Positions 56,278 through 64,000 of a stretch of DNA of 64,000 bases are shown piece by piece. The translations under genes and the position numbers were made by a program. The stretch is taken from contig NZ_CP113864.1 in NCBI RefSeq assembly GCF_026914285.1, positions 1,395,001-1,459,000 of the forward strand. Direction: 5' to 3'. Source of the stretch: Caldicellulosiruptor naganoensis (GTDB lineage: Bacteria; Bacillota; Thermoanaerobacteria; Caldicellulosiruptorales; Caldicellulosiruptoraceae). Every line of letters begins with the position of its first letter. Positions within the stretch are counted from its first letter, which is position 1. The notes under the pieces are model-generated. The model made no database searches. It saw only the letters and a program-made list of their open reading frames with translations, and had not been told where the DNA came from.

Positions 56278-58074
56278 TTAAGCCTTCTTAGAGATTGCTT
56301 TGAATGGACATTTTTCTATACATACTCCACACTTAATACACTTTTCTTGATCAATCTCAAACGGCTTTTTAATCTGGCCAGTTATAGCATTTGCCGGACA
56401 GTTCTTGGCACAGATACCACAGCCTTTGCAAAGATCTTTGTCAATTACAATTCTCAAAAGTGCCTTACATGCCCCTGCCGGACATCTCTTTTCTTTGACA
56501 TGTGCTTCATATTCATCTCTGAAGTATCTTAGTGTACTCAGAACAGGGTTTGGTGCAGTCTGACCAAGTCCACAAAGAGCGCTGTCCTTAATTGAATATG
56601 CAAGCTCTTCTAACTTTTCTAAATCCTCTTCTGTCCCGTTTCCACTTGTAATCTTTTGCAGTATCTCAAGCATTCTTCTTGTTCCTATTCTACATGGCGG
56701 ACACTTTCCACATGACTCATCTACTGTAAACTCTAAGAAAAACTTTGCTATATCAACCATACAGGTATCTTCATCCATTACAATCATGCCACCAGACCCC
56801 ATCATTGTACCAAGAGCTGTGAGTGAGTCAAAGTCAATTGGTGTATCCATAAGTGATGCAGGAATGCATCCACCAGATGGTCCACCTGTCTGAACAGCTT
56901 TAAACTTCTTACCACCCGGTATTCCACCACCAATGTCTTCAACTATCTCCCTCACAGTTGTACCCATCGGAACTTCAATAAGTCCTGTGTTGTTAACCTT
57001 TCCAACAAGCGCAAATACTTTAGTACCCTTGCTCTTCTCTGTTCCGATTGATGCAAACCACTCTGGTCCTTTGAGGATTATAACAGGAATATTTGCATAT
57101 GTCTCAACATTGTTCAAAAGTGTTGGTTTGCCCCAAAGCCCCTTTACTGCTGGGAATGGTGGTCTTGGTCTTGGTTCTCCACGATGACCTTCAATTGATG
57201 TCATTAAAGCTGTCTCTTCACCGCAAACAAACGCACCAGCACCAAGTCTTATCTCAATATCAAATTCAAATCCTGTTCCTAAAATATTCTTGCCCAAAAG
57301 CCCATATTCTCTTGCTTGGTTTATCGCAATCTCAAGTCTCTTGACAGCCAATGGATACTCAGCCCTGACGTAAACATAGCCTTGTTTCGAGCCGATTGCG
57401 TAACCTGCAATTGCCATAGCCTCAATTACAGAATGCGGGTCACCCTCTAAGATGCTTCTGTCCATGTATGCACCTGGGTCACCTTCATCAGCATTGCAAA
57501 CAACATACTTTACATCACCTGGTGCTTTTGCTGCAAATTCCCACTTCAAACCTGTTGGGAATCCGCCACCGCCTCTTCCTCTGAGACCTGATCTTTTTAC
57601 CCAGTCAATTACCTGCTCTGGAGTCATCTCTGTCAAAACCTTTGCTAAAGCTTTGTAACCGTCGTATGCTATATACTCCTCAATGTTCTCAGGATTTATA
57701 ACACCGCAGTTTCTAAGAGCAATTCGCATCTGTTTTTTGTAGAACTTGACTTCATTTAAGGACTTTATCTGACCTTCTTCAAGTGACTCTTTATACAAAA
57801 GCCTTTTTACTATTCTTCCTTTTAAAAGATGTTCTTCTACAATCTCCTTCACATCAGAGTCTGCAACCTTGCTATAAAATGCACCTTCAGGATAAACAAT
57901 TACAATTGGACCTTCTGCACAAAGTCCAAAACATCCTGTACGAATTACTTGAACCTCGTCCTTTAAATTGAAGTTTTCTATTTCTTTTAAAAAAGCGTCA
58001 TATATCTTGTCTGACCCGCCTGATGTACAACCTGTCCCACCACATACAAGAACATGTGCTCTATATAATGGCAT
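56278..58074 (-). CDS. hydB: Bifurcating hydrogenase NADH-binding subunit HydB
   Basis: 598 residues. An N-terminal [2Fe-2S] thioredoxin-like domain (CGGTGCTSGG near 12, TGCFGLCAEGP near 46). NuoF core with NADH/FMN site GRGGGGFPTGLKWEFA near 170 and FVCGEETALMTSIEG near 280. SLBB segment, then a [4Fe-4S] site CGKCPPCRIGTRRML near 465. Two C-terminal [4Fe-4S] motifs, CKGCGICAKNCP and CIKCGVCIEKCP. It accepts electrons from NADH and ferredoxin in the HydABC complex. Confidence 0.94.
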   Translation of the reverse strand: MPLYRAHVLVCGGTGCTSGGSDKIYDAFLKEIENFNLKDEVQVIRTGCFGLCAEGPIVIVYPEGAFYSKVADSDVKEIVEEHLLKGRIVKRLLYKESLEEGQIKSLNEVKFYKKQMRIALRNCGVINPENIEEYIAYDGYKALAKVLTEMTPEQVIDWVKRSGLRGRGGGGFPTGLKWEFAAKAPGDVKYVVCNADEGDPGAYMDRSILEGDPHSVIEAMAIAGYAIGSKQGYVYVRAEYPLAVKRLEIAINQAREYGLLGKNILGTGFEFDIEIRLGAGAFVCGEETALMTSIEGHRGEPRPRPPFPAVKGLWGKPTLLNNVETYANIPVIILKGPEWFASIGTEKSKGTKVFALVGKVNNTGLIEVPMGTTVREIVEDIGGGIPGGKKFKAVQTGGPSGGCIPASLMDTPIDFDSLTALGTMMGSGGMIVMDEDTCMVDIAKFFLEFTVDESCGKCPPCRIGTRRMLEILQKITSGNGTEEDLEKLEELAYSIKDSALCGLGQTAPNPVLSTLRYFRDEYEAHVKEKRCPAGACKALLRIVIDKDLCKGCGICAKNCPANAITGQIKKPFEIDQEKCIKCGVCIEKCPFKAISKKA

Positions 58075-58091
58075 TACAGCTTACCTCCCCT

Positions 58092-58481
58092 TTATTTGTT
58101 TGCTTCTTTATTTTCTTCATAGCCAATTGTGTATTCATATACTGGCTTTCCATTAACAATATGCTCAGCAACAACTTTTGAAACTTTTTCAGGTGTCATT
58201 TTTACATATGTTACCTTCTCTTTGTTTGGCTCATATACTTCTACAATTGGCTCATATTTGCAAAGACCTATACAGCCCGTCTGAACAACTGTTACATTCT
58301 TAAGATTTCTTTTTTGAATCTCCTCAACAAACTTTAGCATAACAGGTCTTGCACCTGCTGCTATCCCACATGTTGCCATACCAACTACTATTCTGATTCC
58401 CTCTCCTTGCTGTTTTCTAAATTCAAGCTCTTCCAATGCCTTTTTTCTTATCTCTTCAAGCTCCTGAATAGACTTAATCAT
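58092..58481 (-). CDS. [2Fe-2S] thioredoxin-like ferredoxin (HydD-like)
   Basis: 129 residues. Four Cys in the thioredoxin-like pattern: MATCGIAAGARPVM near residue 35 and TGCIGLCKYEPIVEV near 71. An N-terminal helical stretch EELEEIRKKALEELEFRK resembles other HydD proteins. ATG 58481 lies nine bases after GGAGGTG. It may be an accessory electron carrier or subunit; not needed for HydABC in all species. Confidence 0.85.
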   Translation of the reverse strand: MIKSIQELEEIRKKALEELEFRKQQGEGIRIVVGMATCGIAAGARPVMLKFVEEIQKRNLKNVTVVQTGCIGLCKYEPIVEVYEPNKEKVTYVKMTPEKVSKVVAEHIVNGKPVYEYTIGYEENKEANK

Positions 58482-59043
58482 TGAAATTCGCACCTCCAAA
58501 TAAATTTGATAACCCTTTTGAAAGCTCTTCCTTAATAAACTCTTGTACACTTGGCAAATTGAGAGGTACACCTTCCCCAAGAACACTTTTTAGCTTATTT
58601 GTATCAAAAACAAACTCTTTTTTGCCAGCTCTGTGCACATAAACAAAATCCACATCCGGTGTACCACATACTAAAAGGAGTAGTGTATCAACAATATTCC
58701 CAATCGGTGGCCTGTCAATATGCGAATGCTGCAGCTTAATTTTTACCTTTGTGCCATTTTCAGATGAGTCAATAATAAGCTTTCCATTACAGTCTTTTGC
58801 AAGCTGTGAGGCAAGTGCTAAACCAAGTCCTACCTTTCTTGTTTTCCTTGTAGTATAAAAAGGATTTGTCACCTCATTTATTAACTCTTTTGGTATACCT
58901 CTCCCATTGTCCTCAATTGAGATTAAAAATATGTCATTTTCTAAATCTTCAACAATCTCAATCTTGACAAACGTTGCCCCAGCCTCAATTGAATTTTGCA
59001 CAAGGTCAAGGATATAAAGTGAAAGTTCGTTCAACCAAATCAC
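58474..59043 (-). CDS. Stand-alone GHKL ATPase (histidine-kinase-like) in hydrogenase operon
   Basis: 189 residues. A HATPase_c domain covers about 5-110: N box LDLVQNSIEAGATFV, G1 DNGRGIPKEL, G2 VGLGLALASQLAKD. There is no His-phosphotransfer domain or sensor region. The C-terminal 75 residues are of unknown type. It sits between hydC and the HydD-like gene, as in other Thermoanaerobacterales. The natural target is unknown; a regulatory protein kinase role is possible. Confidence 0.82.
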   Translation of the reverse strand: MIWLNELSLYILDLVQNSIEAGATFVKIEIVEDLENDIFLISIEDNGRGIPKELINEVTNPFYTTRKTRKVGLGLALASQLAKDCNGKLIIDSSENGTKVKIKLQHSHIDRPPIGNIVDTLLLLVCGTPDVDFVYVHRAGKKEFVFDTNKLKSVLGEGVPLNLPSVQEFIKEELSKGLSNLFGGANFND

Positions 59044-59079
59044 CCTATTTTATTCTTATCACACAGACAGTTTGTTAAG

Positions 59080-59562
59080 TTAATATCTTGACAAGATATT
59101 TTCAATATCTTCAGGTGCTAATTTTCCATAGACAGTGTTATCAATTACAACAACAGGTGCAAGTCCACAAGCTCCTAAGCATCTTGTTGCTTCAATAGAG
59201 AATTTCCCATCTTCAGTTGTGCCACCAACGTCAATCTTTAAAAGCTCTTTTAATTTATCCAAAATTTTATCTGCACCTTTTACATAGCAAGCAGTTCCCA
59301 TGCACACACTAATCTTATGATCCCCTGTTGGTTTTAAAGTAAACCTGGTATAAAATGTCGCAACACCATAAACCTCTGACATCGGAATGTTTAAACCTTC
59401 TGCAATTCTCTTTTGTACCTCGTATGGCAAGTATCCAAATAGTTCTTGTGCCTCATGCAAAACAGGAATTAGAGCACCTCTTCTTGATTTGTTTTTTTCA
59501 ATAATCTCATCAAGTTTTTTGAAGTTTTCCTCGGTCAGATTTTTGCCTTGGCAACAAGACAT
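59080..59562 (-). CDS. hydC: Bifurcating hydrogenase subunit HydC (NuoE-like)
   Basis: 160 residues. An N-terminal helical domain, then the [2Fe-2S] thioredoxin-like domain with CMGTACYVKGAD near 88 and TRCLGACGLAPVVV near 128. It transfers electrons to HydB. ATG 59562 lies about ten bases after GGGGG; the longer in-frame start at 59637 precedes that site. A Rex-like operator lies 21 bp upstream of the start. Confidence 0.93.
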   Translation of the reverse strand: MSCCQGKNLTEENFKKLDEIIEKNKSRRGALIPVLHEAQELFGYLPYEVQKRIAEGLNIPMSEVYGVATFYTRFTLKPTGDHKISVCMGTACYVKGADKILDKLKELLKIDVGGTTEDGKFSIEATRCLGACGLAPVVVIDNTVYGKLAPEDIENILSRY

Positions 59563-59582
59563 TAATAAGCATCCCCCTTCTA

Positions 59583-59600
59583 TTGTTAGAAATTTAACAT
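59583..59600. promoter_or_regulatory. Rex-like operator upstream of hydC
   Basis: TTGTTAGAAATTTAACAT matches the clostridial Rex consensus TTGTTAANNNNTTAACAA at 12 of 14 defined positions. Rex leaves its sites when NADH is high, so this position, between the putative -10 and the hydC ribosome site, fits repression of the NADH-using hydrogenase at low NADH. Inferred from the motif; rex is not in the window. Confidence 0.6.
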
Positions 59601-59623
59601 ATTCATTTAAAATCACTGCTAAT

Positions 59624-59638
59624 ATTGTAACATACAAT
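59624..59638. promoter_or_regulatory. Palindrome over the putative hydC -10
   Basis: ATTGTAACATACAAT (59624-59638) is a 6-bp inverted repeat with a 3-bp centre. On minus it contains TACAAT (59629-59624), a reasonable -10, but the -35 at the right spacing (TTCATT) is weak. The region 59563-59670 therefore probably holds a promoter and operators for hydC-hydA; nothing is certain. Confidence 0.35.
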
Positions 59639-59670
59639 GGGGTATAAATGAAGTATAAATTTTGGAGAAT

Positions 59671-60369
59671 TTATTCGAAAAATATTGTATACAGTATATC
59701 ACTTTCAATAAAAAACTCTCTTTCATTGATATCCCCCAGATGATGTGCATCAGAAGAGTGCAAAAAAATGTACCTGCTATTATTATGAAGCAAGAACTTT
59801 GAAAATTCAAATTCGCTAACTTTTGAGACTTCAAAAATTGACACATCTTTTAGCTCATCTGGCAATGTTCCTAATCTTCCTATTATTCCATAGGATTGTC
59901 GATTGATATGAGCTGGAACAAAAACTGCATTGTAAAACTTTGAGATATCATAAACTTGAGATATACTTAAACTCAGTGGTTGGAGCAGGAGTTTTTTGTA
60001 GTTTCCAACAATATTGTCTTCCTGGTCCACCAAAAACTGATTTCCATATATGTCCTCTCTCAAGGGTATGTTTGGCAGGTTTTCTTCAATAATCTTTTGA
60101 AACTCTTCAACTACAGAGAAGTCTCTAAAATATAAAAGAACATGGATCTCTTCACAAGTTTCTACTTCAACACCTGGGATAAATAAAATATCAAGACGTT
60201 TTGCAACTTCTGAGAACTCCTTCAAATTTAATGTAGAATTGTGGTCTGTTACGGAAATTACGTCAAGCCCTTTTATCTTCGCCATGTTTATTATATTGTT
60301 CGGTGTCATGTCATTATCAGCACAAGGCGAAAGCAAAGAGTGAATGTGCAGGTCATAGTAGAGTTTCAT
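59671..60369 (-). CDS. PHP-domain phosphoesterase-like protein
   Basis: 232 residues. Metal-binding motifs YDLHIHSLLSPCADNDM at residue 5, SVTDHNSTLN near 40, IPGVEVETCEEIHVL near 63 and LHSSDAHHLGD near 205. A PHP metal centre with all usual ligands. Substrate unknown. It overlaps the DRTGG gene by 17 bp and is conserved in the same place in related hydrogenase loci, which suggests a signalling or nucleotide-turnover function. Confidence 0.82.
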   Translation of the reverse strand: MKLYYDLHIHSLLSPCADNDMTPNNIINMAKIKGLDVISVTDHNSTLNLKEFSEVAKRLDILFIPGVEVETCEEIHVLLYFRDFSVVEEFQKIIEENLPNIPLREDIYGNQFLVDQEDNIVGNYKKLLLQPLSLSISQVYDISKFYNAVFVPAHINRQSYGIIGRLGTLPDELKDVSIFEVSKVSEFEFSKFLLHNNSRYIFLHSSDAHHLGDINEREFFIESDILYTIFFE

Positions 60370-60703
60370 TTTGATCTTCCTTTTCTTGAAGAATCAATAA
60401 TTTTGCAGTCTCAAAATGAGAAAGCTCGGTTGTGAAAACAGGAATGTTTTCCTGCTTAGATTTTTGAAGCATATTTGTATCTGGCTTTACACCTTCTGTC
60501 AAAATAATAGCTTTCACATCTCTCAAAGTTGCAACTGCAATGACATTTACATTATTTTGAATTGTAATCCAAATGCTATTGTCTTTGATATGTGAGAGTG
60601 CAAAACTCAAAACATCTCCAATGTATACATTTTCGTATACGTCGTCTTTAATAACATCATTAACAAGGTCAAAATATTTTCTTAGGTGCGAAATTCTCGG
60701 CAT
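60353..60703 (-). CDS. DRTGG-domain protein (second copy)
   Basis: 116 residues making up a single DRTGG domain (VENVYIGDVLSF-like start, then VNVIAVATLRDVKAIILTEGV and PVFTTELSHFETAKLL). DRTGG domains are regulatory modules found with CBS and phosphotransacetylase-like proteins. It starts right at the stop of the hydrogenase-like gene (1-bp gap). A paralogue of the same length is at 62504-62854. Confidence 0.75.
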   Translation of the reverse strand: MPRISHLRKYFDLVNDVIKDDVYENVYIGDVLSFALSHIKDNSIWITIQNNVNVIAVATLRDVKAIILTEGVKPDTNMLQKSKQENIPVFTTELSHFETAKLLILQEKEDQNETLL

Positions 60704-62038
60704 TTAATCTTCATCCCTTTCAAGTGAGGGTGGAATTTTATTCGAAAGTTCAACCATTTTTTTTGCAAGCTCTTTGATATTTTCACGCAGGATAAAGATA
60801 CAATCTGTATCGTTTGCCAAACCTCTGACTATATCCTCTGCAAGGGTTTTGCATGTTGGAGAACCGCACGCACCACAATCAAGACCAGGCAAAATCTTTA
60901 GTATCTCGTTTACTCTCTCATACTTTTTCATAGCCTCTTCAATATCAGAGTCAAGTTCTAATACAGGATTTACCTCCAACTCTTTTTTGAACAAAAGGTC
61001 TTCCATTTTTATTCCAAGGCTATTAATAATTTGATTTGTAGTCTCTTCTAAGACTTGTGAACTGGTTGCCAGTTTAGAAGACCATTTTTTTATTCTGTTT
61101 TTTGCGACATATGGGTTTTCTATTGTCAAAGGCCCACCAACACAACCTCCACTGCATGCAAGCCCTTCGAAATAAACAATATTATTCAATCTACCATTCT
61201 CAATTTCTTCCAACACCTTTATCACATTATGAATTCCATCCACATTTACATACTCATCAATTCCAAGAGCTAAACTCTCTCCACCAGATGCCGCCCATCC
61301 AATTCCTTTGCCAGATGATATAGAAAGAGGTTTTACATCTTTTATACTTCTTAACTTACTTCTAACAAGCCCATAAATATCCTTGATGGCTATCACTCCA
61401 TCTACATATGATCTTTCAAACCCAAGAGGTAGTTTCACATAAGTCATCTTTGCTGCACAAGGTGAAATGAAAAATGCACCTATTTTATTTATCTCAATGC
61501 CTTTTTGCTTATTTATTTTCTTTTTTGCAAGATACGCAGCAAGTTCCATTGGAGAAGCGAGGGGAAGTATATTGTCAATCAAATCAGGAAATTTTGTCTG
61601 GATAAGCCTTACCACTGCTGGGCAAGCAGAAGAGATTATAGGTATTTTATCTCTACGTTGTAAGATAAACTGCTTAGTAAATTCTGTGACAATCTCCGCT
61701 GCCTTTGCAACCTCAAATATATCATCAAATCCTATCTCTAATAAAGCTTGCAAAAGTTTGTTAATGTCATCTGTTTCAAACTGAGCGTAAAATGAAGGAG
61801 CAGGTAATGCAACCTTGTATTCATACTTTTGGATATCATCTAAACTATTTGTCACAGCATATTTTGCATGATATGGGCATGTTCGTATACACTCACCGCA
61901 GTCTATACATCTTTGGTCAATAATTCTTGCCTTTGAATTTCTTACCCTTATCGCTTCTGTTGGACATTTTTTAATACAATTTGTACATCCTCTACACTTT
62001 TCTCTGTCAAGCATTATTGAATGCAGATTAAAAGGCAT
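60704..62038 (-). CDS. [FeFe]-hydrogenase-like protein, putative sensory/regulatory type
   Basis: About 444 residues. Two [4Fe-4S] motifs (CRGCTNCIKKCP, CIDCGECIRTCP), a hydrogenase large-subunit core, and a C-terminal [4Fe-4S]-type domain LDCGACGSPTCKTLAEDI. H-cluster motifs are altered: SSACPAVVRL (L1), ISPCAAKMTYV (L2), LACSGGCVGG (L3), in place of TSCxPxW, MPCxxK and MACPGGC. The usual proton-channel Cys region in L1 reads SACP. This resembles the HydS/group C-D lineages considered sensory. It lacks the PAS domain of HydS. ATG 62038 follows AAGGAAG; GTG 62050 is possible. Confidence 0.85.
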   Translation of the reverse strand: MPFNLHSIMLDREKCRGCTNCIKKCPTEAIRVRNSKARIIDQRCIDCGECIRTCPYHAKYAVTNSLDDIQKYEYKVALPAPSFYAQFETDDINKLLQALLEIGFDDIFEVAKAAEIVTEFTKQFILQRRDKIPIISSACPAVVRLIQTKFPDLIDNILPLASPMELAAYLAKKKINKQKGIEINKIGAFFISPCAAKMTYVKLPLGFERSYVDGVIAIKDIYGLVRSKLRSIKDVKPLSISSGKGIGWAASGGESLALGIDEYVNVDGIHNVIKVLEEIENGRLNNIVYFEGLACSGGCVGGPLTIENPYVAKNRIKKWSSKLATSSQVLEETTNQIINSLGIKMEDLLFKKELEVNPVLELDSDIEEAMKKYERVNEILKILPGLDCGACGSPTCKTLAEDIVRGLANDTDCIFILRENIKELAKKMVELSNKIPPSLERDED

Positions 62039-62079
62039 TTTAAAATTCACTTCCTTAAGGGAATTTAATAAAGTTTAAA

Positions 62080-62499
62080 TTATTTATTGAGCACAACCAT
62101 ATACACCCTTGTTCCACTGCCTTTTTGTGACTCAATTTCAAAATAATCAGAATATTTCTTCATATTAGGAAGACCCATACCTGCACCAAATCCCAAGTTT
62201 CTTATTTCTTCAGGTGCAGTAGAGTATCCTTCCATCATTGCAAGTTCAATATTCTCAATTCCTGGTCCTCTGTCTTCAGCAATTATTTCAATCTTGTCTT
62301 TTGAAATTATTGCCTTTAACACCCCACCAACAGAATGTATGACAATATTCATTTCTGCTTCATACGACACAATGGCCACCTTTTTTAATATTTCAGGTTT
62401 TACACCCAACTTTTTTAATGTATCTTTAATCTTACTTGAAGCTTCACCTGCTAATACAAAATCACCAGCTTTAATGTCAAATTCCATTGTAAGCGGCAT
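62080..62499 (-). CDS. Anti-sigma-factor-like GHKL ATPase (SpoIIAB/RsbW/RsbT type)
   Basis: 139 residues forming one HATPase_c domain: N box VSYEAEMNIVIHS near residue 45, G1 AEDRGPGIENIELAM, G2 NLGFGAGMGLPNMKKYSD. Short stand-alone size and GAGMGLPNMKK fit the serine-kinase/anti-sigma family. ATG 62499 lies after AAGGGTG; the gene begins 4 bp after the DRTGG stop. Its partner (sigma, anti-anti-sigma or the hydrogenase-like protein) is not evident. Confidence 0.82.
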   Translation of the reverse strand: MPLTMEFDIKAGDFVLAGEASSKIKDTLKKLGVKPEILKKVAIVSYEAEMNIVIHSVGGVLKAIISKDKIEIIAEDRGPGIENIELAMMEGYSTAPEEIRNLGFGAGMGLPNMKKYSDYFEIESQKGSGTRVYMVVLNK

Positions 62500-62503
62500 C
62501 TTT

Positions 62504-62854
62504 TCAGCACCCTTCTTTGCCAAGCCCATTTTCATAGAGTATTCCACATGCCTGAAACATTGGAAAGTCTGTAGAGTAAAGAGCTATGCATTTTTCTCTT
62601 GCCAACTTCACCATCTCTTCTGAGGGTTGCTTTCCACGAACAATTATAACAGCCTTTATATCCATCATTTCAGCTGTACGAATAACTTGAGGATTGACAA
62701 GACCAGTAAGGAGAATAACCTTTTCTTTTACAAATGCTAAAACATCACTCATCAGATCAGAACCACAGGCATTCAAAAACTCTTCCTCAGAAAGCTCTTG
62801 AGGTTCAAAAAAAACCTTGCATCTCAAGAGCTCTTTTATCTTAGATAATTTCAT
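62504..62854 (-). CDS. DRTGG-domain protein (first copy)
   Basis: 116 residues, single DRTGG-type domain (SEEEFLNACGSDLMSDVLAF, LLTGLVNPQVIRTAEMMDIK, VIIVRGKQPSEEMVKLA). It leads the ATPase and hydrogenase-like genes. Same length and fold as the protein at 60353-60703 but clearly diverged. Function unknown. Confidence 0.75.
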   Translation of the reverse strand: MKLSKIKELLRCKVFFEPQELSEEEFLNACGSDLMSDVLAFVKEKVILLTGLVNPQVIRTAEMMDIKAVIIVRGKQPSEEMVKLAREKCIALYSTDFPMFQACGILYENGLGKEGC

Positions 62855-62877
62855 AAGCCAAAAACCTCCATTTTGAT

Positions 62878-63690
62878 TTATTTATTTTTATTTGCCAACT
62901 CTTCAAAAGCTTCACTGACAATTTCTTGGATTTCGTTATCATTTAAAATGTTTTGTGGAAATTCCTCTTGTTTAATGTAAAGTAAATACTCAATATTACC
63001 TTCTGGACCTTTTACAGGAGAGTATGTCAATCCTTTTATACTAAGACCTAAGGAAAAATAACAACTAACAACCTTTTTAATCACATTAACATGGGTTTGG
63101 CTTGATCTAACAACTCCTTTCTTTCCAACCTCCTCTCTTCCAGCTTCAAATTGGGGTTTTATTAGCAAAATACCTTCAGTACCTTCTTCCATAAACTCTT
63201 TTATTTTATGTGAAATAAGCGTCAATGAGATGAATGAAACATCACATACAACTATATCAATTCTATCAGGTATCTTTTCTCTCTCAAAATACCTAAAATT
63301 TGTCTTCTCAAAATTGACAACTCTTGGATCTTCTCTTAGCTTCCATGCAAGCTGGCCATAGCCAACATCAACACAGTAGACCTTCTTTGCACCATGCTGC
63401 AGAAGACAATCTGTAAACCCCCCAGTTGAAACGCCCACATCTAACGCAATCTTATGAGCAACATCTATCTTAAAAAAATTCAATGCTTTTTCAAGTTTAA
63501 ACCCGCCTCTGCTCACATACTTAAGAGGTTCTTTTACCACAATTTGAGCATTACAATCAATCAGTTCCCCTGCCTTTTCAACCTTTTGGTTATCTACGTA
63601 TACATTTCCACTTAAGATAAGCGCTTTTGCTTTTTCACGAGACTCTGCAAAACCTTTTTCAACAAGCAAGATATCTGCCCTCTTTTTCAA
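62878..63690 (-). CDS. tlyA: TlyA-family rRNA (cytidine-2'-O)-methyltransferase
   Basis: 270 residues. N-terminal S4 domain (about 3-60, RADILLVEKGFAESREKAKA), then an FtsJ-like Rossmann methyltransferase with ALDVGVSTGGFTDCLLQHGA near 85 and IVVCDVSFISLTLI near 150. Methylates 2'-O of rRNA cytidines in studied members; haemolysin annotations of this family are historical. It overlaps dxs by 4 bp, as in many Firmicutes where dxs-tlyA-nadK-argR-recN run together, though here nadK lies elsewhere. Confidence 0.9.
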   Translation of the reverse strand: MKKRADILLVEKGFAESREKAKALILSGNVYVDNQKVEKAGELIDCNAQIVVKEPLKYVSRGGFKLEKALNFFKIDVAHKIALDVGVSTGGFTDCLLQHGAKKVYCVDVGYGQLAWKLREDPRVVNFEKTNFRYFEREKIPDRIDIVVCDVSFISLTLISHKIKEFMEEGTEGILLIKPQFEAGREEVGKKGVVRSSQTHVNVIKKVVSCYFSLGLSIKGLTYSPVKGPEGNIEYLLYIKQEEFPQNILNDNEIQEIVSEAFEELANKNK

Positions 63691-64000
63691 TTTTTTATCA
63701 ACTCCATAATTACATTTTTCAAACTTTTTCTATCTAAACCTAATAAAGAATAAAGCTCCCCAATTGATCCATGTTGAATAAACTTATCGGGAAGACCAAT
63801 ATGTTTTATTAGATTTGAGCTATTCTTTTCAGCAATGATACCTTTTATCTTTTCCCCAAGACCACCAATAATAGTATTGTCCTCTACAACCAAAATCTTT
63901 TTATGTGTCTTTATTATCGTCTCTATAAGTTCAATATCTAAAGGTTTTAAAAATCTTACATTTATCAATGTTGCATTTAAATTATTTTCACAAATAATAT
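63687..64000 (-). CDS. dxs: 1-deoxy-D-xylulose-5-phosphate synthase, C-terminal end (5' part outside window)
   Basis: About 104 C-terminal residues: NATLINVRFLKPLD, ILVVEDNTIIGGLGEKI, and HIGLPDKFIQHGSIGELYSLLGLD, the transketolase C-terminal domain of DXS. It is open to the window edge, so the apparent TTG start at 63968 is internal. First enzyme of the MEP pathway; the last (IspH) is at 27.3-29.3 kb. Confidence 0.9.
   Translation of the reverse strand, partial: IICENNLNATLINVRFLKPLDIELIETIIKTHKKILVVEDNTIIGGLGEKIKGIIAEKNSSNLIKHIGLPDKFIQHGSIGELYSLLGLDRKSLKNVIMELIKN

Noticed and set aside
60704-62038. Second catalytic H2-producing hydrogenase
   Set aside because: H-cluster motifs deviate at L1-L3 and the neighbours are regulatory; a sensory role is more likely, though activity is not excluded.
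62878-63690. Haemolysin
   Set aside because: S4 plus FtsJ-type methyltransferase domains and the dxs neighbour identify an rRNA methyltransferase.

Overview
The window is AT-rich (visibly about one third G+C) and its gene order is that of an anaerobic, thermophile-type Firmicute. A bifurcating [FeFe]-hydrogenase cluster, remnants of a sporulation programme, an IspH-S1 fusion and Clostridia-style mre/min and recN-spoIVB-spo0A blocks fit Caldicellulosiruptor or a close relative. The genus is inferred from gene content and order, not from a database search. Nearly all genes are on the minus strand; only mtaP-mtnA and the insertion sequences are on plus. I saw no tRNA, rRNA or CRISPR array.

Layout (minus-strand operons read right to left). 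1-1.9 kb: lspA-rluD, then a PyrR-type attenuator and the 5' part of pyrR. 2.0-3.0 kb: two broken small genes, a YteA-like zinc-finger protein with an in-frame stop and a frameshifted DUF5665 protein. 3.0-4.9 kb: methylthioadenosine salvage (mtaP, mtnA). 5-12 kb: aroB, ileS, divIVA, ylmH, yggT, sepF, yggS (cell division and translation). 11.7-17.2 kb: endoQ-like, Nudix, DUF3866, rnhA, proC and a frameshifted spoVB-like gene. 17.3-25.4 kb: alaS-hit-nadK-argR-recN-spoIVB-spo0A, with a sigma-H-like promoter before spo0A. 25.5-33.1 kb: AI-2E-type permease, small membrane protein, PRC barrel, ispH-S1, plsC, cmk, aroH, hutP, phosphatase, RpiR regulator, DUF4264. 33.2-36.8 kb: a four-gene biotin carboxyltransferase set with no sodium-pump subunit in view.

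36.9-40.4 kb: a decayed IS481-like element interrupted by an IS1634-type element. The inner element is flanked by a perfect 177-bp target duplication. 40.5-42.2 kb: speE-speB. 42.2-54.3 kb: maf-mreBCD-mrdA-minCDE-rodA-mgsA-steA-mctB/steB-GT2-MraY-like, one long cell-shape and division operon. 54.5-62.9 kb: a hydrogenase locus combining the electron-bifurcating HydABC enzyme with a second, probably sensory [FeFe]-hydrogenase-like protein, two DRTGG proteins, two stand-alone ATPases and a PHP protein. A Rex-like operator lies before hydC. 62.9-64 kb: tlyA and the 3' end of dxs.

Themes. SpeE releases methylthioadenosine, which MtaP and MtnA salvage. HydABC reoxidises NADH plus ferredoxin, and the Rex-like site would tie its expression to the NADH/NAD+ ratio. 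Three sporulation-associated or small conserved Firmicute genes are broken while spo0A and spoIVB are intact, which suggests partial erosion of the sporulation programme, unless the lesions are sequencing errors.
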